From Rahnella aceris (GTDB lineage Bacteria; Pseudomonadota; Gammaproteobacteria; Enterobacterales; Enterobacteriaceae): 64,000 bases of DNA. Location: contig NZ_JAADJV010000001.1 in assembly GCF_011684115.1 (NCBI RefSeq), positions 124,001 to 188,000 of the forward strand. The letters are read 5' to 3'. This document shows positions 38,689 through 47,573 of this stretch, piece after piece (the stretch's first letter is position 1; every line of letters begins with the position of its first letter). The translations under genes were made by a program, and so were the position numbers. The notes beneath the pieces are model-generated. The model was not told where the DNA came from. It made no database searches and saw only the letters and a program-made list of their open reading frames with translations.

Positions 38689-39309
38689 GTGGAAGTCTAT
38701 ACCACTGAGAATGAACAGGTTGATGCTGTACGTCGCTTCTTTGCCGAAAACGGTAAAGCGCTGGCCATCGGCGTTGTTCTGGGTATTGCAGCCCTGGGCG
38801 GCTGGCGTTTCTGGCAGAGTCACCAGGACTCTGCCCTGACGGAAGCTTCTGCGTCTTTCCAGCAAGCTAATCAGTCGCTGACCAGCAATAACGCGAAAGG
38901 CGTGGCTGATCTCGAAAAATTTGCTCAGAGCAATGACAATAATTACGGCGTATTTGCCGCCCTGCAACTGGCTGATCATTTTGTCGGAACCAGTGATTTC
39001 GCCAATGCTGAAAAGCAATTAGTGCAGGCGCAAGGTCAGGCCAAAGAAGATAATTTACGTTCGCTGGTGAATTTACGTCTGGCGCGTGTCCAGATGCAGC
39101 AAGGCAAATTTGATGATGCACTCAAAACGTTAGACGGCGTGAAGGGTGAAGGCTGGACGGCTATGCAACAAGGCATCCGTGGTGATGTTTTGCTTGCCAA
39201 AGGCGATGCAAAAGGTGCTCGTGAAGCCTACAGCAAAGGACTTGATTCTAAACCCTCTCAAACGCTGCAAACCGTGCTGCGTATGAAATTGAACAACTTA
39301 GCCAGCTAA
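38689..39309 (+). CDS. yfgM: Ancillary SecYEG translocon subunit YfgM
   Basis: This 206-residue membrane-anchored TPR-like protein starts at a GTG (MEVYTTENEQVDAVRRFFAENGKAL) with AAGGAGAAGG just upstream. One membrane helix (about residues 24-42) is followed by a periplasmic domain with NLRLARVQMQQGKFDDALKTLD. In E. coli YfgM binds PpiD and SecYEG and links to periplasmic chaperones. It lies 13 nt after hisS and 11 nt before bamB. Confidence 0.93.
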   Translation: MEVYTTENEQVDAVRRFFAENGKALAIGVVLGIAALGGWRFWQSHQDSALTEASASFQQANQSLTSNNAKGVADLEKFAQSNDNNYGVFAALQLADHFVGTSDFANAEKQLVQAQGQAKEDNLRSLVNLRLARVQMQQGKFDDALKTLDGVKGEGWTAMQQGIRGDVLLAKGDAKGAREAYSKGLDSKPSQTLQTVLRMKLNNLAS

Positions 39310-39320
39310 GGGGAACCCCG

Positions 39321-40502
39321 ATGCAATTGCGTAAAACACTCTTGGTAGGATGGGTTTCTGTTGCCCTGCTAAGTGGCTGTTCATTGTTTAACAGCGAAGA
39401 AGACGTGGTCAAAATGTCTCCTCTGCCAAAAGTTGAGAACCAATTCACACCGACGCAAGTGTGGAGCAAATCCGTAGGCGACGGCATTGGCGAATTCTAC
39501 TCCAATCTGCGTCCGGCCTGGCAGGACAGCACCATTTTTGCAGCTGACCGTTTTGGTCTGGTTAAAGCACTCGATGCTGACAGTGGTAAAGAAAAATGGA
39601 GCGTCAACCTGTCTGAAAAGACCGGCTTCCTCTCCCGAAATATTTCTGCACAGCTGTCTGGCGGCCTGACAGTTTCAGGTGATCACGTTTACGTTGGCAG
39701 TGAAAAAGCTATCGTTTATGCATTGAACACCACTGATGGTAAAATCGCCTGGCAGACCAAAGTGGCGGGGGAAGCATTGTCCCGTCCGGTTGTCAGCGAT
39801 GGTCTGGTTCTGGTTCACACCGGCAATGGTATGTTGCAGGGGCTGAATGAATCCGACGGTACCATTCAATGGACCGCTAACCTCGATATGCCAACGCTGT
39901 CTCTGCGTGGTGAATCAGCGCCTGCAGTAGCCTTTGGTGCTGCAATCGTCGGTGGTGATAATGGCCGCGTCAGTGCTGTACTGATGAAAGAAGGTCAGCT
40001 GATCTGGCAACAACGTATTTCTCAGACTACCGGTACGACTGAAATCGACCGTCTGAGCGATGTGGATACCACGCCGGTTATTGTTGATGGCGTTGTTTAT
40101 ACGCTGGCATACAATGGCAATCTGGTGGCGATGGATCTGCGTTCTGGTCAGATTATGTGGAAACGTGATGTTGGTTCTGTGAATGACATCATTGTCGACG
40201 CAGGCCATATCTATATGGTTGACCAGGATGACCGCGTGATGGCGCTCGATACTCAGGGTGGTGTCAGCGTGTGGCGCCAAAGTGAGTTGCTGCACCGTAA
40301 CCTGACGGCACCGGTGCTGTATAATGGTTACATTGTGGTCGGCGATTCCGAAGGCTATCTGCACTGGATCAACACCACTGATGGTCGTTTTGTTGCTCAG
40401 CAGAAAGTCGACAGCGATGGCTTCCTGAGTGCGCCGATTGTGGCAAGCGACAAGCTGGTTGTGCAGGCGAAAGGTGGCGAGGTTTACTCCTTCACCCGCT
40501 AA
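39321..40502 (+). CDS. bamB: Outer membrane assembly lipoprotein BamB
   Basis: This 393-residue lipoprotein (lipobox LLSGC) folds as an eight-bladed beta propeller. Repeated segments such as VKALDADSGKEKWSV, IVYALNTTDGKIAWQTK, LVAMDLRSGQIMWKRDV and VMALDTQGGVSVW are blade signatures. BamB supports BamA in outer-membrane protein insertion. RBS is AGGGGAA. A terminator follows. Confidence 0.96.
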   Translation: MQLRKTLLVGWVSVALLSGCSLFNSEEDVVKMSPLPKVENQFTPTQVWSKSVGDGIGEFYSNLRPAWQDSTIFAADRFGLVKALDADSGKEKWSVNLSEKTGFLSRNISAQLSGGLTVSGDHVYVGSEKAIVYALNTTDGKIAWQTKVAGEALSRPVVSDGLVLVHTGNGMLQGLNESDGTIQWTANLDMPTLSLRGESAPAVAFGAAIVGGDNGRVSAVLMKEGQLIWQQRISQTTGTTEIDRLSDVDTTPVIVDGVVYTLAYNGNLVAMDLRSGQIMWKRDVGSVNDIIVDAGHIYMVDQDDRVMALDTQGGVSVWRQSELLHRNLTAPVLYNGYIVVGDSEGYLHWINTTDGRFVAQQKVDSDGFLSAPIVASDKLVVQAKGGEVYSFTR

Positions 40503-40548
40503 TACTGCGACCGGCATCTGGCCCTGAGGTCGGTTGACCCCGGGCTTT

Positions 40549-40581
40549 AAAACGGCTCCTGAATTGCTCAGGGGCCGTTTC
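40549..40581 (+). terminator. bamB terminator
   Basis: AAACGGCTCCTGA and TCAGGGGCCGTTT form a 13-bp stem with one mismatch around a 5-nt loop. Confidence 0.7.
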
Positions 40582-40713
40582 GTATTCTGAAATCCGCGTA
40601 ATCCCAAATGAGAGATTGCGCTGTAACAAATTGAATTATAGTGGTTTGCAATGAAATTCAGCAGGCCAGCTATTTGCGTTTAGCACCACCTATAAAAACA
40701 CTGAGGCTTCAAA

Positions 40714-42198
40714 ATGATACCTGTCGTTGCGCTTGTTGGGCGCCCGAATGTGGGTAAATCCACTTTATTTAACCGTTTAACCAAGACGCGTGATGCGCTG
40801 GTGGCGGATTTCCCGGGGCTTACGCGTGACCGCAAGTATGGTCGTGCCGAAATTGAGGGTAATGAATTCATCATCGTGGATACCGGCGGTATTGACGGTA
40901 CCGAAGATGGCGTTGAAACCCGGATGGCAGGGCAATCTCTGCTGGCTATCGAAGAAGCGGATATCGTGCTGTTCATGGTAGATGCGCGCGCGGGCCTGAT
41001 GCCTGCCGATCAGGGCATTGCCCAGCATCTTCGCAGCCGTGAAAAAGCCACCTTCCTGGTGGCGAACAAAACTGACGGGCTGGATCCGGACAGCGCAACC
41101 GGTGATTTCTACTCACTCGGTTTGGGCGATGTGTATGCTATCGCGGCTTCACACGGCCGTGGCGTGACGCAACTGATCGAACACGTACTGATCCCGTTCG
41201 TGGGTGAAAAGCCGGAAGAAGTCGAACTGACCGAGGAAGAAGCTAACGCGGCTTACTGGGCCGAGCAGGAAGCCACCGGTGATGAAATCCCTGAAGACGA
41301 AGAAGATAATTTCGACCCGCAGTCTCTGCCAATCAAACTGGCTATCGTCGGACGTCCGAATGTAGGTAAGTCCACACTGACTAACCGTATTCTGGGCGAA
41401 GAGCGCGTCGTGGTTTACGACATGCCGGGCACGACCCGTGACAGTATTTATATCCCGATGGTGCGTGACGAGCGTGAATACGTTCTGATTGATACCGCCG
41501 GTGTGCGTAAGCGCGGCAAAGTGACTGAAACCGTTGAGAAATTCTCGGTAATCAAAACTCTGCAGGCGATTGAAGATGCCAACGTAGTGATGCTGGTTAT
41601 CGATGCCCGCGAAGGCATTTCCGATCAGGATCTCTCGCTGTTAGGCTTTATCCTCAACAGCGGGCGCTCACTGGTTATCGTGGTCAACAAGTGGGATGGC
41701 ATGAGCGAAGAAGCACGTGCTCAGGTTAAAGATCAGCTGGATCTGCGTCTTGGTTTCGTTGATTTTGCCCGCATTCACTTCATCTCTGCCCTGCACGGAA
41801 GCGGCGTTGGCAACCTGTTTGAGTCAGTAAACGAAGCGTACACCTGTGCAACCACGCGTGTGAGCACCTCCTTACTGACCCGTATCATGCAAATGGCGGC
41901 TGACGATCACCAGCCACCGCTGGTCAATGGTCGCCGCGTGAAACTGAAATATGCTCACGCCGGGGGCTATAACCCGCCAATCGTGGTGATTCACGGTAAT
42001 CAGGTGAAAGACTTGGCTGATTCCTATAAACGCTATCTGATGAACTATTTCCGTCGTTCACTGAAAGTGATGGGAACGCCAATCCGCATTCAGTTCAAAG
42101 AAGGTGAGAACCCGTATGAAGGCAAGAAAAACTCGCTTTCTCCTCACCAGCAGCGCAAGCGCCGACGTCTGATGCAGCACCTGAAAAACAAATCCTAA
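40714..42198 (+). CDS. der: Ribosome biogenesis GTPase Der
   Basis: This 494-residue protein has two tandem GTPase domains, each with GRPNVGKST, then DTGG/DTAG and NKTD/NKWD motifs, separated by an acidic linker (EDEEDNFDP). A KH-like C-terminal domain ends in a basic tail. It acts in 50S subunit assembly. It is followed by the AEC transporter and yfgJ. Confidence 0.97.
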   Translation: MIPVVALVGRPNVGKSTLFNRLTKTRDALVADFPGLTRDRKYGRAEIEGNEFIIVDTGGIDGTEDGVETRMAGQSLLAIEEADIVLFMVDARAGLMPADQGIAQHLRSREKATFLVANKTDGLDPDSATGDFYSLGLGDVYAIAASHGRGVTQLIEHVLIPFVGEKPEEVELTEEEANAAYWAEQEATGDEIPEDEEDNFDPQSLPIKLAIVGRPNVGKSTLTNRILGEERVVVYDMPGTTRDSIYIPMVRDEREYVLIDTAGVRKRGKVTETVEKFSVIKTLQAIEDANVVMLVIDAREGISDQDLSLLGFILNSGRSLVIVVNKWDGMSEEARAQVKDQLDLRLGFVDFARIHFISALHGSGVGNLFESVNEAYTCATTRVSTSLLTRIMQMAADDHQPPLVNGRRVKLKYAHAGGYNPPIVVIHGNQVKDLADSYKRYLMNYFRRSLKVMGTPIRIQFKEGENPYEGKKNSLSPHQQRKRRRLMQHLKNKS

Positions 42199-42264
42199 AC
42201 GAATGGGGTGCATGAAAATGTACCCCTTTTTTTCGTCTTAATTTCCCCGCAAGGAGCTGGCTGG

Positions 42265-43221
42265 ATGTTCTGGCAGACCTGGAGTTTTGCGTTTGGCGTT
42301 ACGGTCCCAAACTTACTGATCTTGCTGCTGGGCGTGTTTTTGCGCCGCACTGGCCTGATGGACGACAGTTTTAACGAGAAAGCCAGCCGTCTGGTATTCA
42401 ATATCGCCTTACCTTGCCTGCTTTTTTTCAGCGTGGCGCAAGGGCATGATTCCTCAGGCTCAAATCTGCCGCTCGCCATTTATGGTGGCCTTGGCACCGT
42501 CGCTTCATTTCTGTTGCTGGAACTGGTGGCGATAAAACTGGTGAAAGACCCGCGTGAGCGCGGTATTTTTGTGCAGGGAGGATTCCGTGCCAATACCGGC
42601 ATCGCGGGTCTTGCTTATGCCTCGCTGGCCTTTGGCAGCGAAGGTATTGCGCTGGGGTCGATGTATCTGGCGGTCACAGTGATCCTCTTCAACGTGCTTT
42701 CCGTGATTACGCTAACCCGCAGCCTGAAAGGCGGGCAGGGGAATAGCATCGGGCTGAAGCCGATTCTGCGCGGCATTATCACCAATCCGCTGATTATTGG
42801 TCTGGTGCTCGGGCTGGCGTTTAAGTACAGCCATTTACCGATGCCAGCGACCATTGCCAGCACTGGTGAGTTTATTTCAGGGATGGCGCTGCCGCTGGCA
42901 ATGTTATGTGCCGGTGCCAGTCTTGACGTGAAGGCGATGTTCCGCAGTTCTCACGTGGCAGCCTGGTCTTCCGCGTCACGTGTGATATTTGTGCCTGCGC
43001 TGATGACCTTCGGGGCATGGCTGTTTGGCTTTCGCGACGCGGCGCTCGGCGTTATATTTCTCTTTTCCTGCACACCGACCGCAGCGGGCAGCTACGTGAT
43101 GACCCGTGCAATGGGCGGCAACGCGACGCTGGCGGCGAATATTATTGCCGTCACCACGCTCGGATCATTTTTCACTACCGCACTGGGTCTGTATTTACTG
43201 CGGACGCTGGGTGTTATTTAG
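42265..43221 (+). CDS. AEC-family transporter (auxin efflux carrier family)
   Basis: This 318-residue membrane protein has about ten helices in two fivefold halves, with NIALPCLLFFSVAQG in the first half and the conserved GMALPLAMLCAGASLD and ATLAANIIAVTTLGSFFTT in the second. The family exports or imports small organic anions such as malate; the substrate here is unknown. ATG 42265 has AAGGAG upstream, and the longer frame from 42208 overlaps the der leader region without a ribosome site. Confidence 0.85.
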   Translation: MFWQTWSFAFGVTVPNLLILLLGVFLRRTGLMDDSFNEKASRLVFNIALPCLLFFSVAQGHDSSGSNLPLAIYGGLGTVASFLLLELVAIKLVKDPRERGIFVQGGFRANTGIAGLAYASLAFGSEGIALGSMYLAVTVILFNVLSVITLTRSLKGGQGNSIGLKPILRGIITNPLIIGLVLGLAFKYSHLPMPATIASTGEFISGMALPLAMLCAGASLDVKAMFRSSHVAAWSSASRVIFVPALMTFGAWLFGFRDAALGVIFLFSCTPTAAGSYVMTRAMGGNATLAANIIAVTTLGSFFTTALGLYLLRTLGVI

Positions 43222-43232
43222 AGGGATAGACG

Positions 43233-43463
43233 ATGGATGCACTTTGTCCGGTTTGCAGCCAGCCGATGAGCTGGGTAAGTGGTCACTTTCATTGTGACGC
43301 CAGCCATGGCGACTATCAGCAAATCGCATTATGCCCGGATTGCCAGCAACCGTTGCAGGAGCTGAAAGCCTGCGGCGCGGTCGATTACTTCTGCCAAAAC
43401 GGGCACGGGATGATTTCTAAAAAAAGGGTACGGTTTACGTATTCGCCTTATTCCGCAGAGTGA
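43233..43463 (+). CDS. yfgJ: Zinc-ribbon protein YfgJ
   Basis: This 76-residue protein has several Cys/His pairs (CPVC, HFHCDASHGD, CPDCQQPL, CGAVDYFCQNGHG) arranged as two zinc ribbons, as in E. coli YfgJ, which also lies next to der. The role is unknown. Its last 16 nt overlap the end of the convergent emfourin gene. Confidence 0.85.
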   Translation: MDALCPVCSQPMSWVSGHFHCDASHGDYQQIALCPDCQQPLQELKACGAVDYFCQNGHGMISKKRVRFTYSPYSAE

Positions 43464-43792
43464 TCGTCAGGGGGAGCCTGCTTCCATAAATTCACCAGTT
43501 CCTCGGGCGTTTCGGTTTCAGGAATAATCACCACCAGGCTGGCCGAATGCGCTTGCGAAGCATAGTAAATCTCCAGCCGGAAATAACGCTGGTCGCCATG
43601 ACCGGCGTTTTCTTTTTCCTGAGCATAGGGCAGGGCTTTGTTGATGAGCTGGCAAATTTCCCGCCGCTTATCATCACTCATACCTGAAAGTTCGACCCGT
43701 CGCGGCCCGCTGAGTTTCGGGATAAACGCAATGCCGCCTTCGCGGTAAATCTCAATGACCGCATTACTTTCCAGCGAATCTAAAGGTTTCAT
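43448..43792 (-). CDS. Emfourin-type protealysin inhibitor
   Basis: This 114-residue protein matches the emfourin (M4-in) family by size, by REGGIAFIPKLSGPRRVEL near its start and by its position: it follows the protealysin-like gene without a gap (TAA then ATG). Emfourin is a tight inhibitor of the M4 metalloprotease encoded next to it in Serratia. It has no signal peptide, so it should act in the cytoplasm. Its 3' end overlaps yfgJ by 16 nt. Confidence 0.82.
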   Translation of the reverse strand: MKPLDSLESNAVIEIYREGGIAFIPKLSGPRRVELSGMSDDKRREICQLINKALPYAQEKENAGHGDQRYFRLEIYYASQAHSASLVVIIPETETPEELVNLWKQAPPDDHSAE

Positions 43793-44827
43793 TTACATCA
43801 CTCCGACCTGCTCCCAGGCTTCACGAACCGCTTGTGCAACGGAAGCGTCAAAGCGTTTTTCCGCATGCTGAATCGTCAGTTGGGCGAACGTGACAAAGTC
43901 TGCATTTTTGGGCAGGGATTTATCACAAACCGTGTCATACCAGACGTAACCTGCACGTTCCCACGCGTTACCACCCAGTTTAGTCGCTGCCAGATAGAAC
44001 GCGCGGTTAGGTATGCCTGAATTAATGTGCACACCGCCGTTGTCATCGCGGGTATTCACATAACCCTTCATGTCCGCCGGTTGCGGATCTTTACCCAACA
44101 GCGGGTCATCGTAAGCGGTACCGGGATGAGACATAGAACGCAGGCCGGAACCGTTAATGCCTTTCGCCAGCAAACCTTCACCAATAATCCAGTCGGCTTT
44201 ATTGGCAGTTTGTTTCAGGTGGAATTGTTTCACCAGCGAACCAAACACATCCGACATCGATTCGTTCAGTGCGCCGGACTGGCCGTTATATTCCAGACCT
44301 GCTTCCGTTTCGGTGACCCCGTGGGAAAGCTCGTGCCCGACAACGTCGATAGCAATCGTGAAGCGGTTAAAGATTTCGCCGTCACCGTCACCAAACACCA
44401 TCTGCTGCCCGTTCCAGAAGGCATTCTGATAGCCTTTGTCATAATGCACCGTGCCGAGAAGCGCCAGCCCTTTGTTATCAAGGGAATTTCGCTGATAGGC
44501 CTGCCAGAAGAAATCATAGGTCACGCCAAGATAATCATAGGCTTCATCCACCGACACATCGCCGTTACTTGGCTGACCTTCCTTACGCACGGATTCCCCC
44601 GGTAGTCGGGTGGTATTTTTGGCGTCATAAATATCACGCTCAACCTGACCCGCTTTGGCTGTCACGATCTTCTGCGGTTTGGCGTAGGGCTGTGCCATCA
44701 GGGTATTCACATGTACCAGCGTCTGTCTGGCACATCTGCGCTGGGGCTCTGAACCGTGTTCAATAATACGGTTAAGCATGTAGGGCGGGATAACGCTGTT
44801 GTAACGCTTTGCTGAACTGTGATTCAT
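43793..44827 (-). CDS. Protealysin-like M4 metalloprotease
   Basis: This 344-residue thermolysin-like protease has a short propeptide with the conserved PPYMLNRI (about residues 14-21), then a mature part from about YDAKNTTRLPG. The zinc site is HELSH (165-169) with the third ligand in GALNESMSDVFG. The C-terminal domain includes HINSGIPNRAFYLAA, which holds the catalytic His region. It has no signal peptide, as in protealysin. In Serratia this protease cleaves actin and has been linked to invasion. Start 44827 has AAGGAG upstream; the reported frame could extend 6 codons. Confidence 0.88.
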   Translation of the reverse strand: MNHSSAKRYNSVIPPYMLNRIIEHGSEPQRRCARQTLVHVNTLMAQPYAKPQKIVTAKAGQVERDIYDAKNTTRLPGESVRKEGQPSNGDVSVDEAYDYLGVTYDFFWQAYQRNSLDNKGLALLGTVHYDKGYQNAFWNGQQMVFGDGDGEIFNRFTIAIDVVGHELSHGVTETEAGLEYNGQSGALNESMSDVFGSLVKQFHLKQTANKADWIIGEGLLAKGINGSGLRSMSHPGTAYDDPLLGKDPQPADMKGYVNTRDDNGGVHINSGIPNRAFYLAATKLGGNAWERAGYVWYDTVCDKSLPKNADFVTFAQLTIQHAEKRFDASVAQAVREAWEQVGVM

Positions 44828-44962
44828 CGTGAATCTCCTTATCAAGAGTCACCCGAAGGTGAAAACAAGGTGTTCTGACCGTCTGATACTGAAAGCCGTC
44901 TAATGAATAGTCATCACCGTCAGTATAGGACTGCTGAGCGTTAAGCCTGTTAAAGATGAGAT

Positions 44963-46045
44963 TTATCTGTCCGGCTGCGGGTCATACAACGTATGTGAAT
45001 GACAAATCACAGCGCGTCCGCTGGCTTTTCTGACCGATTCGCGCACCACCAGTTTTCCCTGCAACAGCTGCGTTGTGTGAGGCGCATCAGGGCGCAGCAT
45101 GCGCCGTTGCAACAGGGAAATCGCTTCGGCACCGAGTTCATCGCGCGGCACATGCACCGCTGTCAGCGGCACATCGTGAATTTCTGCAAGATTGAATCCG
45201 TCAGTGCTGATAACGCTGATATCCCCGGGCACGGAAAAGCCGCGTTTAGCCAGCGCTGCTACCACGCCGGAAGCCATAAAATCGCCACCGGCCAGGATTG
45301 CGGTCGGCAGCGGCTGGCCGGGCGGCAAGGCATCCAGAAATTCCAGCAGCGCCTGTTCGCTTTCCTGGGCACCGAATCCTGAGGTATTCAGCAAATGCTG
45401 GCTGTCACTGAAAACCTGATGATGGCGCGTGAACGCCTGTTTAATCCCCGTGAGCCGAAGTTCCATCGTATGACGTCGCAGGCACTGCACGGTCACGATA
45501 TGTGTGTGGCCCTGAGAAAAGAGATAGTCGCAGGCGAAATCGCCCATCGTCTGATGATCGGGGCTGACACTGTCATGGCGCATATGCCGGTCATGGCAAT
45601 TGACCAGCACGCAGGGCTTGCCCATGTCAGCGGCCAATTGATGAATGTGAGGATCGTCGATACCGACCAGTAATACGGCTTCGGTTTGCGGATCGGTCAT
45701 TTTGGCGATGAACAGCGCAGCATCGGCGTTTTCTTCTTCCATCGCACAATAACGGACGCGCACTTCATGATGGGCGGTGGCAGCCAGAATGCCCTGGATC
45801 ACCTTGTAGTAAAAAATATCGCTGCGCACATCAAAGGCGCGGGCGGGAGCGAAAATCAAAATGTTGTTGAGCATCAGCCTGCCGGTGGAAAGGCCATCGA
45901 GAACGCCCTGAGATTTGGCACACTCAAGCACGCTGTCGCGCGCCTTGCTGCTGGTGTTATTTTTTCCGGCTAAAACCCGTGAAACGGTACTGATCGACAA
46001 CCCTGTCTGGTCGGCAATTTGCTGGATATTTAACTTTCCTTTCAA
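44963..46045 (-). CDS. LacI-family transcriptional regulator
   Basis: This 360-residue repressor has an N-terminal helix-turn-helix (LNIQQIADQTGLSISTVSRVLAGKNN) and a periplasmic-binding-type ligand domain (PTAILAGGDFMASGVV, ISVISTDGFNLAEI). A TTG start at 46045 is likely: it follows GAAGGAG by 7 nt and places the HTH at the usual position, whereas the ATG at 46072 has no ribosome site and would include that sequence as codons. It is divergent from the MFS-GH31 operon, which it presumably controls. A candidate operator is TGAAAGCTTTTGCA at 46148-46161. Confidence 0.85.
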   Translation of the reverse strand: MKGKLNIQQIADQTGLSISTVSRVLAGKNNTSSKARDSVLECAKSQGVLDGLSTGRLMLNNILIFAPARAFDVRSDIFYYKVIQGILAATAHHEVRVRYCAMEEENADAALFIAKMTDPQTEAVLLVGIDDPHIHQLAADMGKPCVLVNCHDRHMRHDSVSPDHQTMGDFACDYLFSQGHTHIVTVQCLRRHTMELRLTGIKQAFTRHHQVFSDSQHLLNTSGFGAQESEQALLEFLDALPPGQPLPTAILAGGDFMASGVVAALAKRGFSVPGDISVISTDGFNLAEIHDVPLTAVHVPRDELGAEAISLLQRRMLRPDAPHTTQLLQGKLVVRESVRKASGRAVICHSHTLYDPQPDR

Positions 46046-46259
46046 ACTGTGATCTCCTTCAAAATCGTCCATGCAAAAATTTTCATATCAGAAGATGTGC
46101 TTCCCGTGAGCTTTTATCCTCCCTGACTTCCCCGTGCAGTTATAGCGTGAAAGCTTTTGCAAAAAATCACGTTTCCCTCACAAATCCGGCTGCCTACTCT
46201 GCAGAAGTACCTCACATGACACATCATCTGCGGCCAGGCCGACGGGTGGGAGAACGGAC

Positions 46260-47573
46260 ATGACAATTCAAATAAATACCGGGACAGCTGCGGTTGCAGG
46301 ACGCAGAAAGATAAAGGCTTTACGCTGGTGGATGCTGGCGCTGTTTCTGCTCGGCGTGACGGTCAACTACGTCACCCGAAATTCTCTGGGGTTACTGGCG
46401 GCTGAACTGAAAACCAGCCTGAACATGACCACGGAACAATATTCTTACATCGTCGCGGCGTTTCAGGCGGCGTACACCATTTTCCAGCCGTTGTGCGGCT
46501 GGCTGATTGATGTAATTGGCCTGAAGCTGGGCTTTCTGATCTGCGCCTCAATCTGGGCGGTGGTTTGTATGCTGCATGCAGGGGCGGGCAGTTGGATCCA
46601 ACTCGCCGTTCTGCGCTTCTTTATGGGCAGTGCCGAAGCGGCGGCGACGCCGGCCAACGCCAAAGCGATTTCCGACTGGTTCCCGCGTAAAGAGCGTCCG
46701 GTTGCCGCAGGCTGGGCAGGCGTAGGCTTCTCGATTGGTGCCATGCTGGCCCCGCCGATTATCCTGGTCGCGCACGTGTCATTTGGCTGGCGTGGTGCGT
46801 TCCTGTTCTGCGGCGTGCTGTCGATGCTGTGGGTTCTGCTGTGGTGGAAGTTCTACCATTCACCGGAAACGCATCCGAACCTGAGCAAAGATGAACTGGC
46901 GCTGATCCGTTCAGATAACGAGCCGCAACAAACGCGTCTGCCGTTTATCAAATCGCTGAAAATTGTCTGTAAAAACAAGAAATTCTACGGTATCGCCATT
47001 CCGGCATTTCTGGCTGAGCCTGCGTGGGCGGTGTTCAGCTTCTGGGTGCCGTTGTATCTCGCCAATGAACGTGGGATGGATTTAAAACACATTGTGATGT
47101 TTGCCTGGCTGCCGTTCCTGGCCGCCGACCTCGGCAGTATTGCCAGCGGCTATCTCACTACGCTGTACCGCAAAGTGTTTGGCTGCACCCGCATTAACTC
47201 CATCGTCGCCAGCTCCGTCACCGGCGCATTTATGATGCTGTCGCTGGCGCTGGTCGCCTTGACGCAAAGCCCGTATGCCGCCATCGCCCTGATTTCCATC
47301 GGCGGTTTCGGTCATCAGGTGATTTCCTGCATGCTGAGTGCCGTCGTGGTGGAGACATTCGATAAGAGCCAGGTGGCGACAGTTAACGGCATGCGCGGTT
47401 CTTCGGCGTGGATCGCCAGTTTCCTGTTTTCACTGCTGATCGGCGCCGTTGCCGACAAAATGGGTTTCAATCCGCTGTTTATCGCGATGGGTTTCTTTGA
47501 TTTGATCGGCGCAGTCTTCCTGGTTGCTCTGATCGCTGAACGCCGCAATCCGGCAAAAAGGGAGAGTCTATGA
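46260..47573 (+). CDS. MFS transporter (ACS/hexuronate-like) of the GH31 operon
   Basis: This 437-residue transporter has about twelve helices. TVNYVTRNSLGLLAAELK, FQAAYTIFQPLCGWLID and AAATPANAKAISDWFP..ERPVAAG are typical of the ExuT-like branch of the anion:cation symporters. It overlaps the glycosidase gene by 4 nt (ATGA). It probably imports the glycoside or uronide handled by that enzyme. A GGGAG ribosome site precedes the ATG. Confidence 0.88.
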   Translation: MTIQINTGTAAVAGRRKIKALRWWMLALFLLGVTVNYVTRNSLGLLAAELKTSLNMTTEQYSYIVAAFQAAYTIFQPLCGWLIDVIGLKLGFLICASIWAVVCMLHAGAGSWIQLAVLRFFMGSAEAAATPANAKAISDWFPRKERPVAAGWAGVGFSIGAMLAPPIILVAHVSFGWRGAFLFCGVLSMLWVLLWWKFYHSPETHPNLSKDELALIRSDNEPQQTRLPFIKSLKIVCKNKKFYGIAIPAFLAEPAWAVFSFWVPLYLANERGMDLKHIVMFAWLPFLAADLGSIASGYLTTLYRKVFGCTRINSIVASSVTGAFMMLSLALVALTQSPYAAIALISIGGFGHQVISCMLSAVVVETFDKSQVATVNGMRGSSAWIASFLFSLLIGAVADKMGFNPLFIAMGFFDLIGAVFLVALIAERRNPAKRESL

